Origin: Cephalothrix spiralis
Taxonomy: Eukaryota; Nemertea; Palaeonemertea; Archinemertea; Cephalotrichidae
Assembly (NCBI GenBank): GCA_032353305.1
Contig: JAUCNG010395145.1
Coordinates: 1-10,721, forward strand
Direction: 5' to 3'
Length of the DNA stretch: 10,721 nucleotides
Both the position numbers and the translations under genes were made by a program. Below are positions 1-7,916 of this stretch, one piece after another. The notes beneath the pieces were generated by a model. That model worked only from the letters and a program-made list of their open reading frames with translations, ran no database searches and was not told the origin of the DNA. Position 1 is the first letter of the stretch; each line of letters opens with the position of its first letter.

Positions 1-3000
1 AAGGTTTACCGAAAAGTGACCGAACTTTTGAAAAATCGATGACTGATTCGTTGACTGATACTTCTTGTTCAAATTTTGATATGTCACGTGACGTAGTTGG
101 TTTCAAAAGTGCATCGGGAAGAAAGATTAATGCAGTGTCCGATGCATCCTTAAGAAAAGCTCTATCTATCTTTAACGATAGCGTTGAGTCTGATTCTGGA
201 ATATCGTCAATCAAAACGGGATCAACTTGTAATTCCACGTTAAGCTCTATCAAATCTCCAATGATAATGACAAATGATAACCAAATCACGAGTCGGAAGA
301 TTACGATTTTTTCCCCGATTCATGAAGTTGATGATAGAATCAGTTTTGATGATACGGCAAGTTTCGGTAGTCCGGAAAATGTAAACAAAAATGTGAAAGA
401 TACTGAAAATTCAATGTTTGATAATTCATTACATTCTTCATATTTTGATACAACGATGACGGATCCGAGTGTATCAATAGATTGTGATAAAAATAATACC
501 GAAATTGATAATTCTAAAAAAGTGCCAATTAATTCTCATGGGAACACAAATGTTGAACATATGTCTGATTCGAATTTTTTATCCCATCATGGGGGTCAAT
601 TAAAGGATAAGATAGATGAAAATGCATCTTGTTCAGGAGCTGCGTTTTTAGAATCGACAAAACCCGTGAACAATGATGTCGGGGATCAAATCTGCATTAT
701 TAGTAAAGATGGGATTAAGTTACCGATTACCTCGAGGGAATTAAATGATGTTCTTATTACGAATGCCCCAAAAGATGATCGTGACCATTTTCAAAATCAG
801 GATAAAATTGATCATAATTCGGGCAGCACTAATCCGGTAAACTATCAAAATAAAGGACAAAATAATAAAAAATTGCTATCTGAACCCTTTAATGGTTTTA
901 AGTCCGCTAATGGTAAAAACATGGCTGTTTCGGACTTATCGAAAAAACAAAATGGTCGCCTGAAGACTATTTTCCAGGACTTCATAGATATTTCTAGTGT
1001 GTGTGATTCGGCTCCGTCAGAAAGTAGTGCAAATGACTTTATTGGATTTAAATCAGCAAGTGGAAAATCTATCTCTGTCTTAGATAAGATAGATAACAAT
1101 AAAAGTGGAAATATATTTAAGGACTTGCAAGATATTGCAGAAAGTGATTTAGAATTTAGTAAGAATACTAAAAGTGATAATAATCAATTCGTTGGATTTA
1201 AGGCAGCCAGCGGGAAAAATCTTCCGAGTTTAAAGTTAAAGACTAAAAGTAACTGTGGAAATATCTTTCGTGACTTACAGAAAATTGCAGAATGTGACTT
1301 AAATGAATCAAACGCTGGTTTATGTCATGATAAACCCGATGTTTCCATCGAGAAAAAAGGTGCTAATCAATTAGTCGGTTTTAAGTCGGCGAGAGGAAAA
1401 GACATTCCACGATATGACTCTGTACGTGCTAGGAATATATTAAATGTGGAAATCGACCCACTTAGCATTTCAGACGATAATAAAATCCAGTTTATTGGGT
1501 TTAAGTCGGATAGTTCAAATAGTTTACAAACTTTACCGAAACATGACTGTAAAGAAAACGTAGAAAATCAGTTTGTTGGTTTTAAATCTTCCAGTGGGAA
1601 AGATCCTGGTATTCTAAGTGGAAGAAAATCAACACGTGGTGGAAATATTTCCAAAGACCAGGGTGGCGGTATTTGTCAATCAACTGATAATGGAGTGGTT
1701 GATAATAAGTTAAATAGTGGAAAACGTAAATCAGGGTTTGGTAAATCGAACAATGCCCGTTCGGACTTGCAAAACATAGCAGAAAAGACCTCTGCTGAGT
1801 CTAAAGCAGATCAGTTTGTGGGTTTTAAATCTGCTAGTGGAAAAGATATTCCTAGTCTTAATACAGGTAGCTACAAAAAAGCTAGTAATATTTTCAAAGA
1901 TCTACAGGATATTGCATTTAGTGATTCAATAGAAACTTCTAATGATAGTGTCAGTTCTTTTGTTGGTTTTAAATCTTCTAGTAAAGATCTGCCTGCCATA
2001 GGCAAAAGGAAAAGTTACAAAAGCGGAAATAAAGATTTACAGATAATCGCAGACAGTAACTGTGATAAACTTGCTGAGGCTTGTAGCGGGAACGGATTTG
2101 TTGGGTTCAGGTCAGGTGCGGGAACGATATTAGATGTACCCAGGATGGATAATATTAAAAATGGCAAAGTCAAGAATATTTTGAAAGATTTTGATGTTAC
2201 AGATGGTAATGTTAACGACTTTGTTGGATTTAAATCCGCTAGCGGTAAAAATATTCCAGCCTTAGGAAAAACGAGCCTTAGCCGTGCTGGCAATATTTTC
2301 AAAGATTTACAGGAAATTTCAGAAAGTATCGTCAATGATCACGGAAGAAGTGATTTAAACAATGCTATGAACGGTGATGTAAATGACTTCGTTGGATTTA
2401 AATCGGCGAGTGGTAAAAATCTTCCTGCCTTAGGCAAAACGGGCCTCGGTCGTGGTGGAAATATCTTTAAAGATTTGCCAGATATTTCTGAAAAAAACGT
2501 CAACGAATTCAGACGAAGTGATTTTAACGATGCTACGAACGGTGATGTAAATGACTTCGTTGGATTTAAATCAGCGAGTGGTAAAAATCTTCCTGCCTTA
2601 AAGAAAAAAGACCTAAATCGGGCTGGAAATATTTTCAAAGATTTACATGACATAACGGAAAACGACGATAACGAGTTTGCTAAAGGGAGTGACACTAAAT
2701 TCGTGGAATTTTCATCAGCGAGTGGAAAAAAGTTAAATGTGCCACCTTTAGGGAAAACTGCTAAAAATCTTCTTGGAAATATTTTCGAAGATTTAGAGCA
2801 AATATCAGAAAGCAATGATGTGAACTTTAGTTCGGCAAAAAGCAATGATGTTGTCGGTTTTAAAGCAGCAAGCTTTTCAAATAAGGCGAATAGTTTCAAA
2901 GATTTGCAGGAAAATTCTGAAGTTGACTTTGCTAAATTCGCTAGGGAAAATAATGATGATTTGTTTGTTGGGTTTAAGTCCGGAAGCGGAAGGAAGATAG

Positions 3001-6000
3001 AGATTTCCGGAACCTCAAATAAAAGAAATATTTTTGATGATCTCATGAAAATTGCCGAAGGTGAAAGCGAATGTAGATCGTTTGCTACAAATAGTGATAT
3101 GGGCGTTGTTGGGTTTGAATCAGCAAGTACAAGGACAATTGAAGTTTCTAGCCTTCCAAAACGAGTTCACGACAGTTTAGGAAGTAAAACAGCGCCATCT
3201 AGAGGTGGATTTTCGAATAAAAGAAAGGGTGATAGCAAAGCGGGTGGATATGGCTATGGAAAGCAACCTTTCAAAGCTCCTCGAATAACTCCCCGACAAA
3301 CTAGTGTAAAACCGGAAGTTAAAGAAGATAAGAAGGAAGTTGTATCAAATGAGGATCCTGATTATGAGAGTGATGAGGAGTCATATTTGAAAAAGCCAGA
3401 ATTTATCAAGTTGAATGGTGCTGACAAATGTCTTTCGAAACAAGATGAATTAGATTCGGATGAAAGCTTCGACGGACTTACTAATACGCAGTTAGAGGTG
3501 ACAGATAGTGCTGCCGCCTTTTGGTTAGCTGAAGAAGCAGGCCTCGGAATGTTTACCCAGGAATGCACTTCATCTACTCCTTATAAGCCGGCGAAAAGGT
3601 TTTTAGATAATATGACGTCAAATGATGAAAGGGAGGAAAAAGGATATAGTGAACTTGATTCCATTGAATATGAATTGGAAAGGAGTGACGTCATAGATGC
3701 TGAAGAACAAAAAGTTACGGAAGAAAGCAGACCTGATATTAACATCCAGGTCAATGATAAAATTGATCTAAACTCAAATCGTTTGCAAGAAACAAGCGGA
3801 AACATAAAAAATGAAAATGAAATACATACAACAGCAGGGAAAGATATTACTAATTCTGTTCCTGGTTTTTTTGGAACTAAAAATGAATCAAATGAACCTC
3901 AAGTCGATGATAAGGTTTCAGGAAAAGATACTCGAGATCTCACACCAATATCACCACATTTAGAAAGCGAAGTAAAATTTAATGATCTCGAGCTGCGAGA
4001 ACTAGATGGGGAAATGGAGTGTAGCATGATGAAAAGTGGACATGAAATTCTGCCCGATGATGAGCTCGAAGCACATAGCTTTATAGATACTGATCATGAC
4101 GGGTTCCAGTCTGCAAATGGATGGGCTCTCACTCCTTCTCAGGAGGCGATGAAACGAGGAAAAGCATTTATCGAAAGATGCATTGAAGAAACAGATGCTG
4201 TGTTAGAAAAGAGTTTGAGAAATAAGTCTTCGAATTCGAGTGAAGGTGGTGACGTATCGAGGAATTCATCACGTGGTGAAAATAAGGACAATTCTCCGTC
4301 ACAAATACAAGAATGTTGGTTTGATGATCCGATGACGCAAGTTTTTGGTAAAGGAATGAATACGTCGGAAAATGTTAAGGTTGAAAACGATTCTAAAGTT
4401 ACAAATGAAGGGGAAAATTTGAATGAATCGGTTGTAAATCGTGATGCTATCTTAGAAACTGATGACGCAGATCCTATTGACAAGACGAGAAGTACAGAAG
4501 TAAAACGCGAGATTGATGTAGCATTTAGTCCGAATCTTGTTCAACCGCTTTCAGGAGATGGAAATGTGAATCTCGATTCTGTCAAAGGGTCGGATAGTGA
4601 AAGAGATTTATTTTCACAGGCGTCGATACCTGAAAACCCTCAATCGACGATACCCGATAAGTGTCACTGGTCGATACCCGAAAACAGTCGGTCTTCGATA
4701 CCTAGCCCACGCCCAAGTTGTGTAATGAAGGACAAACTATGTGCAGGTAAAGATAGTCAAACTCTCAGTACCTCACTCATAATTATGTCCGGTGAAGATG
4801 CTGATGATGAAATGAACGATACTGTGATCTTAGAGAACGACGAAACAGATGGACTTGAAGGTCCCGGATGTTTAGAAATTCCGTCTATTGAAGATGTTGC
4901 TTCTCAGAATAAATCACCGGGACAGAATAAACCTGTTCAACGTTCAGCACCGGAAACTGAAAATACTAGTTCTGGTACTAGTTCAAAATCTGTGGAAAAT
5001 ATGTTGGTGCCAAACGGTATTCTAGCGCAGATAAACAATGACAATCTATCTCCCACTGATGATTCAGGATCTTCCGTTTCCAAACATAATGTACCGATCT
5101 CGGAAACTATTGCTCTCGAATGTGTTAACAATTCTCAAAACATTCCTAAACATTCTGCGTCTCAGGAATCGAAGGCTTCGGAGTCATCCCAAGTTCCTGA
5201 CAATAATGAACCTGATGTACCTGATAAGATTTATTCCAAAGGAAGCGAGTCAAATGAAGAAAAGAAAATATTCGATCCACTTTCTAAATCACAACCCTTT
5301 GGATTTTCCACTGCCAGTGGCCGCTCTGTGTCTGTCTCTCAAAAGGCTTTAGATATGGTCAGAAAACATGATATTTTTGCTCAAGCTAATAATGACCAAT
5401 CAACCCAAAAGGGGAAATGTTCTCAGTCATATAATGGAAGCGAAGTACCGGTATCCCAAGCAGTTTTTGATGTAATCAGAAAACAAGAAAGCGATTCATC
5501 AGCAAATATTTCTAAGATTGGGCTAAGTTCGCAGCCATTGGGTTTTTCAACTGCTGGAGGGAGGCAAGTGTCTGTGTCACAGAATGCTCTGGACACTGTC
5601 AAACAACGTAAGTCACTATCACAACACGACAAGGCTAGCTCTGCAAGTCTGTCTCAGGTTCCAATCAACTCACACTCCATTGGGTTTTCAACTGCTGGAG
5701 GTCGTGATGTACCCGTTTCACAGAAAACTCTGGATGCAGTAAAGCAGCGTGATGTTGATGTTAGTTCTGCAAATATGTCACAATCTGCACAATGTTCGCA
5801 GTCTTTTGGGTTTTCAACTGCTGGAGGTCGTGATGTACCCATTTCACAGAAGGCTCTGGATGCAGTAAAGAAGCGTGATGTTGATGTTAGTTCTGCAAAT
5901 ATGTCTCAATCTGCACGATGTTCGCAGTCCTTTGGGTTTTCAACTGCTGGAGGGCGTGATGTGCCCATTTCACAGAAAGCTCTGGATGCAGTAAAGCAGC

Positions 6001-6969
6001 GTGATGTTGTTGTTAGTTCTGCAAATATATCTCAATCTGCAAAATGTTCGCAGTCCTTTGGGTTTTCAACTGCTGGAGGGCGTGATGTGCCCATTTCACA
6101 GAAAGCTCTGGATGCAGTAAAGCAGCGTGATGTTGATGTTAGTTCTGCAAATATGTCTCAATCTGCACATTGTTCGCAGTCCTTTGGGTTTTCAACTGCT
6201 GGAGGTCGTGATGTACCCATTTCACAGAAGGCCCTGGATACAGTAAAGCAGCGTGATGTTGACGATAATTCTGCAAATATGTCTCAATCTGCACGATGTT
6301 CGCAGTCATTTGGATTTTCAACTGCTGGAGGTCGTGATGTAGCCATTTCACAGAAGGCCCTGGATGCAGTAAAGCAGCGAGATGTTGATGTTAGTTCTGC
6401 AAATATGTCTCAATCTGCACGGTGTTCACAGTCATTTGGATTTTCTACTGCTGGAGGTCGTGATGTACTTGTGTCACAAAAGGCTTTGGACGCTATAAGG
6501 CAAGTTGAAGACAATGATGATTCTGCGAGTTTGTCTCAAGCTCAACTAAGCTCCCATTCATTGGGGTTTTCGACCGCTGGAGGGCATGACGTTCCCATTT
6601 CTCAAAAACTACTGGATGCAGTTAGACAATCGCAAGTAAATACTTCAGAATTATCCTGCTCTCAACCGTTTCGCAACCCTGCAAACTCAAATGGAGAAAC
6701 GAGCGAAGAACCAGTACAATTTTCACAATCATATGGCTTTGCGACTGCTAGTAGGCGGGATGTTAATTGTTCTCAAAGAGCACTGGAGTCTGTACGAGAC
6801 CAAGAATCACCTTCCAAGATCTTCCTGTCCTCATCTCAGAAAGTGCTGAGTGTTAAAGGTTCTAACGGATTTGTATTTGATATAACAATGTCCCAGGAAA
6901 TACGAGAAAGTACGAGATTCCTCATGGAGGATGATGATAATGAATGGAATATATCTGATGGAATTCCTG
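1..6969 (+). CDS. BRCA2: BRCA2 homologue, giant BRC-repeat exon (5' partial; equivalent of human exon 11)
   Basis: BRCA2 carries RAD51 to single-stranded DNA in the nucleus for homologous recombination; this exon encodes its RAD51-binding region. Seen in order: array 1 of 17 BRC-like units (residues 20-1046); a basic then acidic linker; a hydrophobic stretch around Trp1162; a lone BRC unit (1355-1384); four octapeptide repeats beginning (S/T)IP (1529-1560); array 2 of 12 units (1751-2269); and FLMEDDD (2294-2300), matching FMEDDE near the end of human exon 11. The rest is rich in Ser, Asn, Asp and Lys and probably disordered. The frame is open from base 3 with no stop before the ATG at 39, so that ATG need not be the start. 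An acceptor AG at 2-3 is possible but cannot be judged. The exon ends at GT 6970 (G/gtaaga), phase 1; reading on reaches a stop at 7008-7010 inside the intron. The family call rests on repeats plus downstream exons. The human PALB2-binding N-terminus is not in the window. Confidence 0.93.
96..3176 (+). repeat. BRC-like repeat array 1: 17 units, GFKSASGK...NIFKDL type
   Basis: Unit starts, at the residue one or two before GF: 96, 888, 1038, 1188, 1371, 1491, 1572, 1815, 1959, 2097, 2220, 2388, 2556, 2700, 2850, 2964 and 3105. The best units read FVGFKSASGKNxPAL, a variable basic linker, then NIFKDLQDIxE. In human BRC4 the FxxA module (FHTA) fills the RAD51 oligomerisation pocket and LFDE binds a second site; here FKSA and IFKDL look equivalent. 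In good units the second Phe is 23 residues after the first, one more than in BRC4. Unit 1 is the most canonical (SDASLRKALSIFND). Ala of FxxA is kept in 12 units and replaced in five: Asp at 1491, Ser at 1572 and 1959, Gly at 2097 and 2964. The second module is weak or absent at 1371, 1491, 1572, 1959 and 3105. RAD51 binding by this divergent type is inference. Confidence 0.85.
2217..2699 (+). repeat. 168-bp higher-order tandem within array 1 (about three units)
   Basis: Three neighbouring units start at 2217, 2385 and 2553, exactly 168 bp (56 codons) apart. Each covers the BRC-like motif and the spacer after it, including a shared NGDVNDFVGFKSASGKN context before units 2 and 3. The spacers share spaced residues (VND, VNE, DNE after the motif; RSDxN(N/D)A further on). 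The third unit is cut to about 144 bp before the next, more diverged motif. This points to duplication of motif plus spacer as a block, later than the origin of the other array 1 units, whose spacing is irregular. Confidence 0.8.
4101..4190 (+). repeat. Isolated BRC motif between the arrays
   Basis: The segment GFQSANGWALTPSQEAMKRG, followed by KAFIERCIEE, matches the BRC pattern: FQSA for FxxA, a small-Gly turn, a TPSQEAM helix start, and AFIE in the place of LFDE. It has both modules, stands about 925 bp after array 1 and 1,100 bp before array 2, and resembles vertebrate BRC units more than either array does. An acidic stretch lies upstream and a Ser-rich linker downstream. It may be close to the ancestral form, which is inference. 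Confidence 0.75.
4623..4718 (+). repeat. Octapeptide tandem repeat, (S/T)IP core, four copies
   Basis: Four consecutive 24-bp units encode SIPENPQS, TIPDKCHW, SIPENSRS and SIPSPRPS. The shared tcgatacc(c/t) or acgatacc(c/t) core shows the period in DNA as well as protein. I know of no such repeat in BRCA2 of other animals. It lies in a Ser/Pro-rich disordered stretch and could be a short linear-motif cluster or a neutral expansion. Confidence 0.8.
5289..6845 (+). repeat. BRC repeat array 2: 12 units, GFSTAGGRDVPISQKALD type
   Basis: Unit starts: 5289, 5421, 5529, 5670, 5796, 5922, 6048, 6174, 6300, 6426, 6552 and 6723. The consensus SQSFGFSTAGGRDVPISQKA then LDAVKQRD matches the first two thirds of human BRC repeats: FSTA for FxxA, the V-x-I strand and the ALxxVK helix at the same spacing as BRC4. 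At the LFDE position most units have polar RD. The first unit (KHDIF) and the last (SKIF) keep a Phe nearby, but later than the BRC4 spacing. The unit at 5421 lost the GFSTAGG segment but kept EVPVSQAVFDVIRK. Units carry about three Ser-Gln pairs each, and I count 33 across the array. RAD51 binding by the FxxA module is likely from family knowledge. Confidence 0.92.
5670..6551 (+). repeat. 126-bp homogenised tandem, seven in-frame copies
   Basis: Seven units of exactly 126 bp (42 codons) start at 5670, 5796, 5922, 6048, 6174, 6300 and 6426. The 5922 and 6048 copies differ at about four bases. Copies at 6174 and 6300 share variants such as aaggccctgga, while 5922 and 6048 share gagggcgtgatgtgccc, so variants are grouped in neighbours. 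This indicates recent unequal exchange or gene conversion. The last copy, 6426, has a diverged second half. The array is a likely site of length variation between individuals and of assembly collapse. Confidence 0.93.
6918..6938 (+). other. Conserved FLMEDDD motif at the end of the giant exon
   Basis: The sequence IRESTRFLMEDDD is followed about 30 bp later by the exon's donor site. In human BRCA2, as I recall it, EIAKAFMEDDE sits just before the end of exon 11. Same motif, same order and same closeness to the exon end support both the BRCA2 assignment and the equivalence of this exon to human exon 11. The motif's function is not known to me. Confidence 0.7.
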
Positions 6970-7528
6970 GTAAGATAATCACGAATATCGTGTTTTCCTT
7001 GATTACTTAAGTGCTAAGCGTTTGAGAGTGTCTTAAAATGCGTTTTGGCCCTTTATTTTCAAATGTGTCCTCGCTTCGCCCGGCTCGATATTATTTTTGT
7101 GAAAGAAGTTGGGCCATAACAACAGCTATTTTCACTTAATAAAATTTATCCTAATGTACTAAGTTTATCAATCTGAAATTATGTTTGGTGCCTTAAAATC
7201 GCGATTAAGATCATATATTTTCAAAATTTGCTCAAGCTCGTTACGCTCGGCTCGAGAACATTATAAATTATTGTTTGTGTAAGAAGGCGTGCGAAAATAG
7301 CAGCTTTTTTCTTTAAATATTTTCTTCGCTTCGTTCAGCTCGATTTTTATAGGTTAAATTGTTATAGGTTAAAGTCTACTATCAAAAAAGGGGACTATTT
7401 GACACAAGGTTTTATTATTAAAAAAGTAAAATGTGAAACTTTGTTAATTGTAAAGCCAATTTTTTAAATATTTAAAGTAAATGTTAAGTTAAGGACCCTC
7501 TTACGATTATGCATTTATTTTTTTCCAG
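6970..7528 (+). other. Intron 1 (559 bp), phase 1
   Basis: Donor G/gtaaga at 6970; acceptor ttttttttccag ending at 7528 after a long T tract. Joining G (6969) to GA (7529-7530) makes a Gly codon and carries the frame into the SKVETPVSF exon. The intron has stops in the upstream frame (first at 7008). It holds diverged repeats with a CGCTTCG...GGCTCGA core, listed separately, and AT-rich filler. I see no microexon that would be needed to keep the frame. Confidence 0.85.
7028..7350 (+). repeat. Diverged intronic repeat, about 160-bp period, two copies plus a fragment
   Basis: Copy 1 begins gtgtcttaaaatgcg at 7028 and copy 2 gtgccttaaaatcgcg at 7188. Both continue through a tattttcaaa(a/t) stretch, a CG-rich core (tcgcttcgcccggctcga; tcgttacgctcggctcga) and an aa(c/t)agcagc(t)-like end. 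A third core, ttcgcttcgttcagctcga, lies near 7321-7341. The copies are well diverged, so this is an old duplication or two insertions of one element. I do not recognise the family. Confidence 0.55.
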
Positions 7529-7916
7529 GATCAAAAGTTGAAACTCCTGTTTCTTTCTCCAAGTTCCGGCCTCCTTTGAAGCAAGATGTTCCTAAATCGT
7601 TTCTTCCACCCTTTAAAGCCTTCACATCAACGCCTAAGCAAAGCACATCATCTTCTCAGAAGGTTACGCCTAGTTTCATCCCGCCATCCCAGTGTACTCC
7701 TGTTGCACCAAAAAGTAAACTGACATTTTCTGTACCCGAGAGCCAGAAACAAACGAATGTTGCTGATGAAGGTTCATTGATACCTGATGATGAATTTGAT
7801 GATATAATGAATACAATGGATTCAGATAAAGTGATGGGTAATGATGAGTCTACAAAAGATGCAACTGTGAAAAATAAACAAATAGATGCTGCTGCAGCTC
7901 ATCCCGATGTAGAGAG
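7529..7916 (+). CDS. BRCA2: BRCA2 homologue, exon with PhePP-like motifs
   Basis: This exon corresponds to the first part of human exon 14. The best match is KSFLPPFKAF against KVFVPPFKTK of human BRCA2, the PhePP motif reported to bind the meiotic recombinase DMC1 (critical Phe2406). Two more F-x-P-P motifs flank it: FRPP at 7564 and FIPP at 7675. The second half is acidic and polar (SLIPDDEFDDIMNTMDSDK) and probably disordered. Acceptor ccag/GA at 7528; donor AGAG/gtaaca at GT 7917, phase 2. Reading through the donor hits a stop at once (7918-7920), which supports splicing there. About 129 residues. The DMC1 role is inferred from the human motif. Confidence 0.85.
7564..7686 (+). other. Cluster of three F-x-P-P motifs (PhePP-like)
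   Basis: Within about 40 residues the exon encodes FRPPLK (7564-7581), FLPPFK (7600-7617) and FIPPSQ (7675-7692; the PP ends at 7686). Only the middle one has the following Phe and Lys seen in the human motif. Human BRCA2 has a single well-studied PhePP here. The cluster could give several recombinase contacts, or two of the three may be chance in a Pro-rich stretch. Confidence 0.6.

Noticed and set aside
96-3176. Array 1 as nucleoporin-type FG repeats
   Set aside because: The GF is followed by a fixed K-S-A-S-G-K and a paired NIFKDL module, which is the BRC pattern, and the downstream exons are BRCA2-specific.
5038-5352. Overlapping + strand open frame in another phase
   Set aside because: It lies inside the BRCA2 frame, which has clear BRC motifs there; the alternative product resembles nothing and is basic and Leu-rich by shift.
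845-6351. Many open frames on the minus strand opposite the giant exon (for example 2339-3046 and 4139-4483)
   Set aside because: They mirror the repeats of the + strand exon, are Ser/Leu/Phe-rich as expected from the complement of its codons, and show no family of their own.
5670-6551. CRISPR-like or satellite array
   Set aside because: The unit is 126 bp with no spacer structure, stays in one reading frame and encodes BRC motifs; it is a coding tandem.
6970-7010. Coding read-through of the giant exon to the stop at 7008-7010
   Set aside because: A strong donor G/gtaaga lies before it, and splicing from it restores BRCA2-conserved sequence. The extra 12 or so residues have no conserved feature.
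7138-7143. AATAAA in intron 1 as a polyadenylation signal for a short isoform
   Set aside because: The hexamer is expected by chance in AT-rich sequence and nothing else supports an early end; transcript ends would be needed.
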